A stretch of 64,000 nucleotides of DNA from Breviolum minutum Mf 1.05b.01 (GCA_000507305.1 DF239258.1:1-64000), one strand, 5' to 3'. Positions 1 through 10,503 are shown, numbered from the stretch's first letter. The notes: generated from the letters alone by a model not told the origin. Translations and numbers: made by a program.

Positions 1-54
1 TGCAATTTCCACAAATAAAAAATCTTTGAAACCACCACACAGAGACAGTATCCC

Positions 55-142
55 AGATGCTCAATGTATGGTATATTTACCTACATTTACCATAAAAATT
101 GATCAAATGTAGGTAAATATTCCATACATGGATCCTATGGGG
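55..142. repeat. Family B palindromic element
   Basis: Imperfect full-length palindrome with arms resembling CCATGTATGGTATATTTACC and its complement GGTAAATATaCCATACATGG, around a short AT-rich centre. The same element recurs near 4533-4624, 6903-6990, 18780-18862, 19902-19990, 28754-28848, 34576-34690, 38197-38290 and in decayed form near 42797-42872 and 60871-60930. No open frame fits inside, so it is non-autonomous. Confidence 0.8.
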
Positions 143-404
143 TATGGAGGCTTCCAATCCAATCCTTCGAATCCTTCGGATAGATTTTTTCACCGACCGA
201 GCTACCCAGCTTCATTCCTTTGCTGGCACCAGCCACATCAACAGAACAGACATCCGAAGGAACGCACATGGAAGTGTAGCTGTAGTCTTTGAAGTCCTTG
301 TTTTTGAAGGTGTAAAGATAGGAACCTCAAGGAAAGTGAGTCGATTCGAGGGGAATCCAAAAACTTGGAAACTTTTTGGAAGTTCTGGAAAAAAAAACAT
401 TGTT

Positions 405-514
405 AGTTGGTGGTTGAACCAACCCATTTGAACAATATGAGTCAACTTGGACCATCTTCCCCAAGTAATTAGGGGCGAAAATTCCAAAAATATTTGAGTT
501 GCCACCACCACCCA
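405..514 (+). repeat. Family A palindromic element, first copy
   Basis: First of about 25 copies of a 95-110 bp element. It opens with TTGGTGGTTgAACCaACCCA, has an internal block AGTCAA-TTGGA-CAT-TTCCCC-AGG, and closes with TTTGAg-TTGCCACCACC. In most copies the end reads TTTGAAACCACCACCTAG. This copy is somewhat diverged in the right arm. The plus strand assigned here is only a label for the orientation shared by all copies. Confidence 0.8.
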
Positions 515-735
515 GCGATTGTTTCAACCCTCGGGGTTTTCTGGCTCATTAAGGTGCAAGCTGTTAGGGTTTCAGGGAGGGTAACAATCTCGGGGTGAAA
601 CATAGAATTCGGCCTCAAAAGAACTATATTATGTGTTCCTCATTTAACATGGAACTAAATAGTTAATAGTCATTCCTTCCTCAATTAGGCTCATCCCTGA
701 AAACACCATCAAAACAAGTTGATGATTCCCATATG

Positions 736-816
736 CTCCAATCCCTTCTGCAAGTGATTTTGAAGTGGGTGAACTGGGTACCTAAACACCGAACCTAACA
801 GGGTATTTGGAGCACT
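736..816. repeat. Family I element
   Basis: Block running from TGCTCCAATCCCTTCTGCAA through TACCTAAACACC to TAACAGGGTATTTGGAGCAC. The ends TGCTCCAA and TTGGAGCA are complementary. Related copies are seen near 8841-8915, 26030-26100, 40771-40835 (opposite orientation), 48595-48650 and 51631-51700 (opposite orientation). No coding content. Confidence 0.65.
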
Positions 817-1451
817 AGGGATTGTTTCTTCTGTTTCTTATGGAGATGGTAGATCTATATATCACCAAACATTTCAGGTACCTAAAATGGAGGTACTCAC
901 CTATATAAGCTGTATGTAAGGCTTATGTAAGGGAAAACCCACCCCAAAATAGCCTTATAAGGTTCAGTACCTCCATTTTAGGTACCTGAAACTTTTGGTG
1001 AATATACTTTTGATTGCAGGTGCGGAAAAGTATGAGGGTCTTGCAGAATTCCAACACCCCAACTTTTGTCCTGAAAAGAAAAATCAAGATATGCACACAA
1101 CCAACGTTTAAACATGTAGATGCCACAGCTCCCGCTATATTATATGTAAGGAATAAACCCTGTAACATAACCAATTTTGCTCCGTTGACAGGTGTGCCAT
1201 TTTGACAACTAGAGTTAAAGGATTAAAGTTGAACCTGTTGTAATTTCAGGTTCGAAAGGTTTTTTTCACGAATTTGGTATTCCAAATTGTTCATTCCGAC
1301 TTCCAGTTCGAACATGGTAATATTAGGGAATCTTCAACCTTCAATAGGAATTCCGGAGATTCGGACCTCGGAATTTGAGGCCAGGAATCCGAAAAGAACA
1401 GTTGTGGCCAGGCTGAGCATTCCCTATGGATCCAAGTACCTCCTAAGAAGA

Positions 1452-1556
1452 TACACCCCTGAAGATTAACATGGAACATAGTGATGGAGGTTTGGAAGAT
1501 CATTTTCCTTTCTAAATGGGTGATTCGTAGGTTCCATGTTAATCTTCCAGGGTGTA
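1452..1556. repeat. Family C palindromic element
   Basis: Near-perfect inverted repeat: TACACCCCTGAAGATTAACA at the left and its complement TGTTAATCTTCCAGGGTGTA at the right, with GGAGGTTTGGAAGATCATTT in the centre. Other copies lie at 13808-13912, 38929-39033 and 56654-56758 in this orientation and at 59502-59608 reversed. The centre also contains an internal echo of the arm. Confidence 0.85.
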
Positions 1557-2089
1557 CTTTACTCCCCAAATTGTACCCTGAAACCCTGCATTCCTAGCAG
1601 CTGATCCTTGGATCCATAGGGATTTTTCACAAAATGACCCACTGGCCAATCTCACATATCATGGCCCTGGCCCTTCAACAACCCCCCCAAAAAAACACCC
1701 CAGGGTTTTTCAGAGATAGAACAACAACGTTCCGCTGTATGTATTACAGCAAAATACAAGTATATATATCTTCCATGAATTAAGGTCAAATTATAGTACC
1801 AGGCAAATTCCTGAACTTGAATTCTGAAGGGCCAAGTTTGGGCCGGATTTCCCTCAACAAAAACACAAAAAACAGGTAGTTTGGTCGCGAGGGTTGCATC
1901 TGCCCCTCCAAGTAGTTCCAACAACTTCCAATTGGGCTCGAAAGGTAATCTTCCTTTGTGTTTGCAGGATTTCCACCCCAGTTTTTTGTGAAACAGCCAC
2001 CAATTTTACATTAATCACCAACAAGCTACATGTGGGATTCCCCTTGTCCATCAACGCGCTAATGCCAGGATCTTCACATTTTCCATTAC

Positions 2090-2234
2090 CCACATATCGC
2101 TCACGGATGGTCTTCTCGATGTCACCTGTGATGGCGTTGGTGTTCACCAAAGTGGCAATCTCTGAGGCAAACGCAGCAGACTTCCCACAGCATTGCAAGA
2201 GTTGTTGCAAATCCCCGAAATTCGGATTCAGCAC
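2090..2234 (-). CDS. Candidate exon of an unrecognised protein
   Basis: On the minus strand a clean acceptor (CTGCGCAG, then GTG CTG AAT) is followed by an open frame of 127 codons down to about 1854. A donor-like GGTAATGG at 2089 would end the exon after roughly 48 residues, including QQLLQCCGKSAAF and ITGDIEKTIRERY. A second minus frame carrying LGGADATLATKLPVF overlaps the lower end (1700-1924), so either the exon is shorter than the ORF or a further exon lies there. The residue composition looks natural and helical, but I recognise no family. It would be the most downstream minus-strand gene of the window, after the signal-peptide exon near 4.9 kb. Confidence 0.35.
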
Positions 2235-2939
2235 CTGCGCAGTTTTCAGTTGGGTTAGGTGACTGAAATTTAGTTTTGATCGGTTGGTTTTGGGTAGGGA
2301 ACGAACCTTCCAGAAAAAGATGAATTAAGTCCTTAAATTGCTAAGGGTTGCGGGTTGCGATGAATGTCATGTCTTCTTGTTGATTACATCAACAAAAAGA
2401 GGTTGAGCAAACGATCATTTTGAGCCCTGAGGGTGATGCTAAAACCCACCTAAAAAGGGCATCGGAAAACATGGTGTATGATAGTCTTTTGGGTACCCGG
2501 TAGAATTTTCTGTAGGTCCTCCACTTACACTAGATTTACAGCTGTAAATGACGAGAGTTCGGCACAAAGTACAAATTTAGGAGTTGCTTCCATCTACTTT
2601 GGGTAAGCCCAACAATAGGAACCCAAAAAACAAAACTCCTACCACGCTAGTAGATCTATACCAGTAAATTTAATGGATTCTTATAGCTTCAAACTGCAAT
2701 TTGATGAATTCTTACATGAAACCCTCCACCCGTGATAGATCACCCAAGGTATATGGGTGATCAATTTGCTTTGGGTCACAAGCTGGTTCCCCTAAAGTTT
2801 TGAATTCATACGGTTGATACATTCCGCTAAACTAACAGCCAGCTGGCTGGAACATCCCCCCTTTTATGCAGGAAATGTCCATCTTCAAAATGGTCCATTT
2901 TCCAGCCAGCTATGTTAGTTTACAGTGTACCGGAGTTTA

Positions 2940-3045
2940 GTTTATCTAAACTACACCCCCCAAAATTAACATGACAATGAAAAATCCACCATTTGAAGAT
3001 GAATTTCCTATTGAAAATGGACATTTAGTTTTCAGGGGCGTACAT
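2940..3045. repeat. Family P palindromic element
   Basis: Inverted repeat of the type ACACCCCCCAAAATTAACAT ... TAGTTTTCAGGGGCGTAC around a core of the form GAAGATGAATTTCCTATT. Related copies occur near 11139-11245, 35120-35240, 37580-37685, 47890-47996 and 49103-49205, usually with the text ATAGATACCCAAAAT or its complement. Non-coding. Confidence 0.6.
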
Positions 3046-3319
3046 TCAAACACAATCATAGGCCTATGTTGACTGTGACTTTGAAAACCCTCCAAAATTC
3101 TTGACTCTTTTTACTCCAGTGGCCATGGCAAACTTGGTTGGAGGACCGTTTTTGTTTCTATTTTAAGGGGAAGTTTTTTGGAAAGAAACACACACTACCT
3201 CTAGACCCTAAAAACCCATGAAACATGACATGTTTCATGCCCTCAAAATATGGATTGCAAGATATAAAACCCCATGGCAAAACAAAAATATGCGCAATTC
3301 AACATACGAGCGTGGGGCC

Positions 3320-3665
3320 TATCTTACCCCAAAACTAAAGATCTTACCCCACTGCATGGCACACAGCTTACCCCAAAATCAAAGATCTTACCCCAATTCG
3401 CAAAACCCAATGGCACACCGATGTCCAAATAGCATCTTTTGGATAATTCTGATCAAAAATGTTAATCTTACCTTGATATATGCAACATTCTTTCAAACAT
3501 GATCAAGATCAACATAGCTGGGAAATCACTCTTCAACTCCTGCCCAATGGCACACCGAATTTCAGTCACAACCACTTGTGTGACAAACAATTAACTTAGA
3601 GCAGTCAGATGGATGATAATAGGTTTCGCAAAATGTAAAAAAACTTCCGTTCCTCAATGGCACAC
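3320..3665. repeat. Short dispersed direct repeats (CAATGGCACACCG; GATCTTACCCCA)
   Basis: Within 350 bases CAATGGCACACCG occurs twice exactly (about 3409 and 3545), with a close relative CAATGGCACACTG at about 3653. TCTTACCCCA recurs at about 3322, 3341 and 3387. The units are not tandem. They are unlike the palindromic elements elsewhere, and I see no convincing gene across them. Confidence 0.6.
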
Positions 3666-3923
3666 TGGTCTGAAAAACTCTCTGGTTCGATGTGCTGTGT
3701 GGAAAAATTGGAAACAAGTCTGAAGCAGAGCAATGGCAAAACTGCAGCGCAAATACGTTGAGTATGCGTTTAGAGTACGGAATTTGCAAACCACCGTCGT
3801 TCAGAATAGTGCCATTTAGCATACGATCCATGTGTGTGTGTGTGGGGAGATACAAACATGGCAATCAGGATGCGTTTTTCATTTTGGAACGTTGCTTTGT
3901 TCTGATCCCTTGATTTCATTTAG

Positions 3924-4007
3924 TTAAGAAGGCACCAACAGCTTAAAAGCATGTTGGGGAACCTTCTCCAGGCGACGTTTCTTTGGCGGTGTCTCGATTT
4001 GGTCCAT
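3924..4007 (-). CDS. Candidate short exon or ORF with a nuclear-localisation-like basic cluster
   Basis: On the minus strand, AAAATGG opens 27 codons ending in TAA. They contain TPPKKRRLEKVP, which resembles a classical basic nuclear localisation signal (known consensus K-K/R-X-K/R). A purine three bases before the ATG is compatible with a start codon. Against this reading, the plus strand of the same segment ends in a textbook donor, CAG followed by GTAAGC at about 4017, so it could instead be a plus-strand exon. Only the basic cluster supports the minus reading. Confidence 0.22.
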   Translation of the reverse strand: MDQIETPPKKRRLEKVPQHAFKLLVPS

Positions 4008-4532
4008 TTTGAGCCAGGTAAGCTCTAGCAAGTGTGGGTGGAGGGAAAATCGCCGGCCCCAACCTAACAAACATTAAAAAATCCATTGGTTAAGAACTAG
4101 AATCAATGCAAATCACAATGCTATAGCCACAATCGATACGATCTAGCAACTTGGCTGTAATCTGTCAATTCAACATGCACCAAAACCAGTGTGCCCCTGC
4201 AAGTTGCCAAACAAATCGTCATGACAAAAAGCTCCTAACAAATGATCATGTTGAAGCATAGGGATATGCAGTCGCCATAGGGCACACCACTTTTGGCACA
4301 AGAAGATGGTTTTTGGCACAAGTTAAGCCTTCGACCCAGTAGAAACATTGCCATCCTAGACTCCAGCTGATTCAGCTTGTGACCTTATTATCCCCCAAAC
4401 GTTGGGAAAAGGTCACGACCTCAACTCTTGAGTTCGGGTCACGTGAACTCACCAATCTTATAAAAGGTCACGTTTTCAGATCCAGCAGAGTCGCCAGGCT
4501 CACAGAAGTTTCCCCACAACTCACTTTCCATT

Positions 4533-4624
4533 ACCCATAGGATATATGTATGGTATATTGAGCTACATTTGGTTGATTTTTATGGGTAAGTGTAGGTAAA
4601 TATCCCATACATGGATCCTATGGG
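4533..4624. repeat. Family B palindromic element
   Basis: Copy bounded by ACCCATAGGATATATGTATG and CATACATGGATCCTATGGG. It sits downstream of the signal-peptide-like exon on the minus strand, so within its presumed first intron. Confidence 0.8.
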
Positions 4625-4793
4625 AATAGGGATCCTCATGCCTCATGACAATGGGTTTCTCAAAATCCCGGAAAAAAAAACTGGGCAGGATTTCCATCCC
4701 CAAACAAATCCCCCTAAGTTCAACCGTTTCCAGGGGCTCCTGTTTTTTTGGGGGGGGCTTTTTTTGATCATTGCGCACAGCATGGCGCCCCAC

Positions 4794-4952
4794 CTGCAAC
4801 AGCACGGTGTAAAGTCCCACTTTTCCTCCTTGCGTCAAATTGCCCGCCCCTAAGACCACGTCGCCACCCACGGCCGTTGCCATACGAACATAGCCATTGA
4901 CCACGGGAAAGGCCAACGAAACCAAAAGCGTCGTCAGTGTCAAAGCCACCAT
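4794..4952 (-). CDS. Candidate first exon with a signal-peptide-like start, unknown protein
   Basis: A minus-strand ATG in good context (AAGATGG) opens 53 codons that end in phase 0 at a donor (TTGCAG then GTGGGG, intron from 4793). Residues 2-20, VALTLTTLLVSLAFPVVNG, are hydrophobic with a small residue at the end, as in a signal peptide or membrane anchor. The following YVRMATAVGGDVVLGAGNLT and KVGLYTVLLQ look like real protein. GC content is higher than in the repeats around it. It could equally be an internal exon of a membrane protein, since CATCAAAG before the ATG can act as an acceptor. It is not a segment of Fmt that I recognise. Family unknown. Confidence 0.45.
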
Positions 4953-5244
4953 CTTTGATGTTTCAAAGGAGGCTCAGAAGGCACCAAAAGTCACAAAAGT
5001 CAGGGAAATCCTTGAGAATTTTCAAAAGCTATTGGCAGAAACGTCAATGAAAAACAACATGAGAAAACAAAAATCCAATCTTCAAGGTTACAAGGTCCAC
5101 GTGTTTTTTTTGCTGCGGTGTTTGGAAAGCACATCTCATGTCATCAATGGAACGTCGATTCAACACATCAGGTTACAACTTACAACCCATGCACGAACGA
5201 TACAAAAAAACAACGATACACAAAACGTTCTTGTCAGTCATTCA

Positions 5245-5351
5245 CTAGTTGGTGGTTGAACCAACCCATCTGAAAAAAATTACTGTAGTCAAACTGGATG
5301 ATCTCCCCAGGTAGGGGTAAAAATAAAAAGATGTTTGAAACCACGACCTAG
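5245..5351 (+). repeat. Family A palindromic element
   Basis: Bounded by CTAGTTGGTGGTTGAACC and TTGAAACCACGACCTAG, in the common orientation. It lies just downstream (minus-strand sense) of the stretch around 5355-5372 that could encode TVNMNP, a possible but unproven further Fmt exon preceded by a T8 tract and GCTGAG. Confidence 0.85.
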
Positions 5352-5674
5352 TTCAGGATTCATGTTTACCGTCTCAGCCACCGAAAAAAAACAAACCGTG
5401 GCACCAATTCTTCATGGGGGCACAATTAGGGATCCCCAACTCGATTCACAGTTGCATGGCGTGATGCCAATGAATATAGCCAAATCCAAAAAAAAACCTA
5501 CAAACCATCCCAATGCTGCAACGATTTGAAATCATTTCCCTCAAAACATCAACAAACAAAAAAACATGAGTTTAGTTGTTTGTTCACGGGCTAAGTCTTT
5601 GTTTTTGGGGGGATGAGCTAAGGGGCACATGTTGTTCCACACAACCCTAAAAACGACCCCCACCACTTGGGGAC

Positions 5675-5697
5675 CCATACGCTGCCGTCACGCAAAC
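5675..5697 (-). CDS. fmt: Methionyl-tRNA formyltransferase micro-exon, VCVTAAYG segment
   Basis: On the minus strand TTCCCGAG is followed by codons for V-C-V-T-A-A-Y and the start of Gly, then a GTCCCC donor. This is the conserved core segment of the formyltransferase fold; Fmt proteins have V/C-V-T/V-A-A-Y-G just after the FL--L--L-PD helix. The exon at 7027-7097 ends in phase 0 with ...ELKPD and this one starts in phase 0, so the join reads LKPDVCVTAAYG. At 23 nt it is an extreme micro-exon. The next conserved block (N-x-H-x-S-L-L-P, with the catalytic Asn and His) must lie in still smaller or more diverged exons that I could not place. Confidence 0.75.
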
Positions 5698-5771
5698 CTC
5701 GGGAACTGGGCGTGTTCAGCTCAGGAAAAACCAAAACACGGACGAGACTACCGGAGACAACTTCCATACTT

Positions 5772-5897
5772 AGAGGTTCAGGATACTTAGTAAGTGGATA
5801 GTGACCAGGATTATAACCTCTATAAGTGGGTTATCTGTCCCCTAACTAGGGTTATAAACCTACATATAACCAGTCTACTAAGTATCCTGAACCTCTG
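5772..5897. repeat. Family M long palindrome
   Basis: The arms AGAGGTTCAGGATACTTAGT and ACTAAGTATCCTGAACCTCT are exact reverse complements at the two ends of a 126-bp element. The interior (GGGTTATCTGTCCC, GGGTTATAAACC) is partly self-complementary. It lies in the Fmt intron between the exons at 7.0 and 5.7 kb. Confidence 0.85.
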
Positions 5898-5910
5898 AGT
5901 AGGATTCATA

Positions 5911-6140
5911 CTAGTTGGTGGTTGAAGCAACCCATCTGAAAAATATGCTCTTCAAATTGGATCATTTCCCCAAGGTTCGGGGTGAAAATAACAAAATCTT
6001 TGAAACCACCACCTAGCATACTGTTGATGGTTCAGAAAATCCTGCTACCCAGTTGAGGTTGGTAGTTTTATCCTATTACCTACGGGGTTTTAGTACAGAG
6101 TGAAACCATCATGGCTTCAGGTGAACCATGAATTCTCAAC
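5911..6140 (+). repeat. Composite A+G element, copy 1
   Basis: A family A element (5911-6016) is followed with no gap by a family G start, CATACTGTTGATGGTTCAG, and by CCCAGTTGAGGTTGGTAGTT. The same A+G composite recurs at 6687-6880 with the same junction CACCTAGCATACTGTTG. The two copies are probably a local duplication of a nested or fused pair. Confidence 0.8.
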
Positions 6141-6686
6141 TCTGGGAGTTTTGTCGATGGAAATCTAGCGCAACACACCAATACCGACTCAATACCAATT
6201 GAGCGATGGTCACCAAAAAAAAGCCGCGGTCCCTTATCTTCCATTGAATCCTGGTTGTTTAATAGGGATCCCTGTACTGGTTTGTTATAATGGTATTGGA
6301 TTCCTTAAATTTTGGGTATCTATGTTAGATTTCTGGGGTGTACTTTTCCTTTTGTTAGCGGTTTAGTAGCCTTGAAATCCTTCTACAAAAAGGGATTTAA
6401 CTTCTGGATACGCATAGGCTCAACCACTTACCGCAAACATCAACCAAGCAGTAAGTGAAAATTTCCCCATGTCATGTTTGGTTCAGAAATCCTGCGAAGC
6501 ACTTGATGGGTTGGTAGTTTATCACACTTTAACATGCCAAGACTTTTCTACATTCAAAACAAATGACAACGAAAACATCTTCAAAGAAATTACATTGACA
6601 ACAAACATCTTTGTGAACTCTTTGTGTAGTAAGAAGTGGTCGTCCTTTTATTTTGTTGTGTGAAAAAACTGTACAACACATGTATA

Positions 6687-6880
6687 CTAGTTGGTGGTTT
6701 CAACCCATCTGAAAAATATGCTCTTCAAATTAGATAATTTCCCCGAATAGGGATGAACATAAAAAAATCTTTGAAACCACCACCTAGCATACTGTTGATG
6801 GTTCAGAAAATCCTGATAACCCAGTTGAGGTTGGTAGTTTTGTCCTATTACCTACGAGGGTTTTAGCACCATCCCAGGTG
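6687..6880 (+). repeat. Composite A+G element, copy 2
   Basis: Second copy of the A+G composite: family A at 6687-6787, then GCATACTGTTGATGGTTCAG. It is diverged from the copy at 5.9 kb by scattered substitutions and small indels. A family B element follows at 6903-6990, so this Fmt intron is almost wholly repeats. Confidence 0.8.
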
Positions 6881-7026
6881 GTTGTTTGGGATTTTTTTCC
6901 ATCAACAGTTTGGGTATATTTACCTACATTTACCATAAAAATCAACCATTCATGTGCGTAAATATACCATACATGGATGGTATGGGTATATACGTCCCGC
7001 CAGAAAATCGTGTTCTCCCAAGAAAC

Positions 7027-7097
7027 GTCTGGTTTCAATTCTTCGAGCTGCTGAAGGAAGGTTTCATCCTTTCGTGAGTCATCAACCAACGACCGGG
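7027..7097 (-). CDS. fmt: Methionyl-tRNA formyltransferase exon, FLQQLEELKPD segment
   Basis: On the minus strand the acceptor CCGTTGAG is followed by a frame encoding RSLVDDSRKDETFLQQLEEL and KPD, ending at a GTTTCT donor in phase 0. In Fmt proteins this is the D/E-x-x-FL--L--L-PD helix immediately before the (V)xxAAYG strand. The next exon at 5675-5697 supplies exactly VCVTAAYG in the matching phase. The upstream TGA in this frame and the AG acceptor set the exon start; its first two bases complete a split codon. The 71-nt exon is flanked by a 1.3-kb intron downstream, filled with families A, G, B and M, and about 2.4 kb upstream. Confidence 0.8.
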
Positions 7098-7149
7098 CTC
7101 AACGGGAGGGGTTGCGGGGTGTCCCAGGGAAACCCGAGGAGGCGGCCGT

Positions 7150-8200
7150 GGTGCAATGGAGCGATATATGGGGGTTTCCGTTTCTTAAAATGAACCCAAC
7201 AAACTCATGGGGGTTTTCCTACTAAAAATGATCAGCACTTGGGGTGTGAAATGGGGGAAACCCACCATTTAAGGAAACGCCCACCATGGTTAAGTCCAAT
7301 AAGTATAGGCTAGGTCTAGACCTAGTTATAAAAAGCCGTGGTTTACCCCCTTAACTAATCACTTACTACCTGGAATGATCCTCCAAGTGGGGAGTTTTTG
7401 AAAGATGTTGTACCATTTGGTAAGCTTCATGGAGTAATTACCTACAACCTATAAGTGGTCGTAATGTGTTGTTTCTTGATAGGATAAAGTAAGACCAGAA
7501 GATCGTACTATTTTTATCTATTTATATTCTGCAATAATATTATATGAATATATATTTAATATTATATATATCCTGTCATGATGTTCATCTGGTATACGGT
7601 ATAATGTTGGAAAGATCAATTTTCTCTATGTAAAGATTTCAGAGGTTCAGGATTCCCCGCAAAACATCACCCTCTGTGGTGTGAGGTAAAACCGAATTTT
7701 TGGCAAACTTGACTTGCTCAGCAATGCGTTTAAGTCCTCAAATAAACGACATGAACATAAGCTATTTGAATTCAGGATAATTGATATGAAATATACACGA
7801 CTTCAGGAATACGTAGTCTGAATAGTTCTTAAGATAGCATTGCACATATTGCACGGATCCTTGAAGAAACAGTACAGTACGTAATTACAATTTGCTTGCT
7901 TTTCTGAATACCATGGGAACCCACAACCTTTACTTTGTTAGAGTTATAACTCAGCCATATTTCGAAGGCATAAAACCTTCGTGTTCATGTTTCATGGATG
8001 TGGGGTCTAAAGGTATTTCATGATCCTTCACCGAGCCTTCTAAATCAAAACAACTGGAGCTTTGTTTCCCCTGCCTCACCCTGAATCTCCAACCTAAAAA
8101 GTCGGAAGCTCAACGGGTTTTTCCGGCACCCAAAATCCATTTGGGTCATTTTGAAAAACCCCAAGTCATCAAAACGGCCCATGAAAGAAGGTCAAGATTT
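7150..8200. other. Intron of Fmt, no further gene seen
   Basis: It holds a decayed family E element near 7165-7275 (GGGGGTTTCC ... GGGGGAAACCCACC), an AT-rich patch near 7530-7575 and a family N-like block near 7911-8010 (CCATGGGAACCCACAACC). I find no convincing exon. Confidence 0.5.
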
Positions 8201-8204
8201 TACA

Positions 8205-8311
8205 CTGGTTGGTGGTTTCAACCCATCTGAAAAATATGCTCGTCAAAATGGATCGAATCTTCCCCAAATAGGGGGTTGAACATAAAACATATTTGAGTTG
8301 CCACCACCCAG
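8205..8311 (+). repeat. Family A palindromic element
   Basis: Runs from CTGGTTGGTGGTTTCAACCC to TTTGAGTTGCCACCACCCAG, in the common orientation, inside the Fmt intron between the exons at 9.5 and 7.1 kb. Confidence 0.85.
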
Positions 8312-9526
8312 TTTATCATTTCCAACTCATGTTCCACGCTTCTGTTCATGGGGCCATCTGCCCTCAATCCCCCCGAGTCGCCTTCGCAGATGGAGGCGTG
8401 AGGATGCATGGTACCTCGATAACGTAGATACCAAAAAATGATGAAAAACCCTGGTGGGATACTTGTTGGTTCGTTATGGATTCTTAGTGACGCTATGGAG
8501 GGACTATTTAAATATGATGTATATATATATATATACATCATTTGTGGAAGGGATATACTTCAAATGTCACTCAAATATGACAAATATGTAGAAATCATTG
8601 TCTCAGACTTCGATAAACCTCAAAATCCCCCCGCGAGAAATCCGTGGCTTCAATAGAAAACAAACGAATACAGTAGTCTTTGTGTCACATTACCATTAAA
8701 ACACACCCATCTTTTTTTATACATGTTTTCTCGGAACTAACGAAGACCCCCTTCACTCCCTGAAACTGACATTTCGCCCCTGAAAATACGCATTTTCAAG
8801 GGCTACGTTGGTTTCAGGGAGGGTATTCTTCCCTTCTGCTCCAATCCCTTCTGCAAGTGGCTTTGAAGTGCGTTTTGGTTGCCTAAACACCTTCTAACAG
8901 GGTACTTGGAGCAATAGCTATGGGTTTGTTTTGTTCAATCTTCCATGTTCTGTTTTCAAACGCCCCGTATCTTGGTTTGCAAATGTTTTCTATTCCTTTT
9001 TGATTTCCGTTTTTTTCTGAAAGCTTGGGGTGTTTATTTGATATTCAAAGTACTCGAAAGTGTGAAGACTTTCACGGGCATCTGTACCTTATAGATAGCA
9101 GTGCCCTTCTGTGCTTTATGCATATTCGTGTGGATTTTCGCTAGAGGTGGTATCATGAAAGCCAAATCTAGCATGTATTGTCTGTTTCACGTGTGCCATC
9201 CATGACACTCTGGTCAAAGTACTCGAAAGCCAAAAAAGAACAGCTCCTTTTGAACCATAGAACATTCAAACACGGCAGCTGTTGCAAGAAGTTGGTTTCT
9301 TCCTTTTACTCAATTGGAAAAAAAACACATCTCAGTTTTTCGGTGATCGAACAGCAACCTCGTTTTTTCTATAAGGTTCCTGTTTCCTTGAGAGTTGTTT
9401 AGATACCAAGCTACACCACTTAACCCTAGCATTAGTAGCACACGGTGTTTCGTCATCCCACATCAAAAAAGCCATGCAACATAACGGCGGCTTGTTGTTT
9501 TTTCCCCTGTTTTGATCCAGGTTCAC

Positions 9527-9576
9527 CCAACACCCAGCTGTTCAGCCAGTTCATGCACTGCTGTTTTGCTGATGGC
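9527..9576 (-). CDS. fmt: Methionyl-tRNA formyltransferase exon, TP-x(6)-A-x-E-x-G helix segment
   Basis: After the acceptor GACCCCGCAG the minus strand encodes AISKTAVHELAEQLGV. The same frame also continues upstream as NVTPQ, so the acceptor could lie further up. In Fmt this is the (L)TPSPV--LA-E-GIPV block following the Q-P-P-x-R strand. The position between the segments at 9.85 and 7.05 kb fits the order of the family. Two donors are possible: GTGAAC, giving the end listed, or GTGTTG after 9534. The latter leaves one base and would join the exon at 7097 in phase. I did not find the expected exon carrying the short strand with P-V before that join. Confidence 0.6.
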
Positions 9577-9836
9577 CTGCGGGGTCACGTTGGATAACCC
9601 AGGGGTTTTCCCAAGGATGGTTGTGGATGGGTAAAACCCCAATCTTCACATCGGACATCTTGGGCGTTAGTATAAATTGAGAAATCCAAACCCAAATGCT
9701 CCGTGTATGGATTATTTACCTACATGAAAGGTGAACAATGGCCACATGAACAAGGGGAAATGGCTTGGCAAAAATTTCATGGAGGAAAATAAAGGGTAAG
9801 CTTGGGATCAAGGAGCCTTCAACAAGTCGTTCAAAC

Positions 9837-9870
9837 CTGCTTCTTTCGGGAGTTCTTGGGGGGACAGTGA
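9837..9870 (-). CDS. fmt: Methionyl-tRNA formyltransferase micro-exon candidate, V-T-x-P-P-R segment
   Basis: The acceptor GACTACAG and a donor GTTTGA bracket 34 nt whose second reading frame gives VTVPPRTPERSR. This resembles the V-V/I-T-Q-P-P-x-R-x-x-x-R motif that follows the first alpha helix of Fmt. Its place between the VVFLGSP exon (12.0 kb) and the TPQAIS exon (9.55 kb) is what the family order requires. Phase is not settled: joined directly to the preceding exon at the GTAGCG donor it would read SLSPQELPKEA instead. Treat it as probable by position and motif, with unresolved boundaries. Confidence 0.45.
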
Positions 9871-10338
9871 CTGTAGTCATAATAGTTTCATCATAATCCA
9901 AAGTCATACACAAAAAAATGGTAAGGGCTGATCATGCTGAATATTGAATTTAAGTGTTGCATTCAAATATCTAAATTCGGTGGTTGAACAAAAACATGTC
10001 GAATCACCCATCTGAAGAAAGATATTTGTCAAATTGAGTTCATCTTAAATCAACAAAAAACGAAAATACCTCCTAGATTAGATATCCCCTAGTGCACCAA
10101 ATACCCTGTTCGAAGTTGTTTAGGTCTACCCAAAACACACAACCCAAAACCCACATTGCAAAAGAATAAGGGATCCATACCCCCTATTTAATAGGTGTCA
10201 GATAACTCCCCCCCGCCTTCAAAAGGGATTTCACTTAGTGGCCAAAAAAAACTTCGAAGGAATCGGATTTCCCATGGATATGAAAATCAACCCATCCTGA
10301 CGGTTGAAGACAACAAAACAAACACATCTATCTCATCA

Positions 10339-10452
10339 AACAACTACACCCCAGAAATTTAACATAGCCCCTTAAAACAGGCAATCCCAAAAGGAAACTC
10401 ATCTTCCAACCATCATTTTATCAGGGGCGAGCTGTTAAATTTCGGGGGGTGT
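10339..10452. repeat. Family D/P-type palindromic element
   Basis: Begins TACACCCCAGAAATTTAACA and ends CTGTTAAATTTCGGGGGGTG, with GGCAATCCCAAAAGGAAACT and CATCTTCCAACC inside. The internal text is diagnostic of the family D group. A (CA)n run follows. Confidence 0.75.
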
Positions 10453-10503
10453 ACACACACACACACACTCACACAAAACTTAGATTTATGTGAAGTTGGA
10501 ACA

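Noticed and set aside
4003-4022. CCATTTTGAGCCAG as a relict dinoflagellate spliced-leader sequence (CCATTTTGGCTCAAG)
   Set aside because: The match breaks after CCATTTTG and lies before a good cis-splice donor; chance similarity is likely.
5355-5372. TVNMNP-coding stretch as the next Fmt exon
   Set aside because: It resembles the family TVNIHP block and has a T8 tract and GCTGAG before it. The phase does not fit the 23-nt exon, and the catalytic His and SLLP are absent, so it is not annotated.
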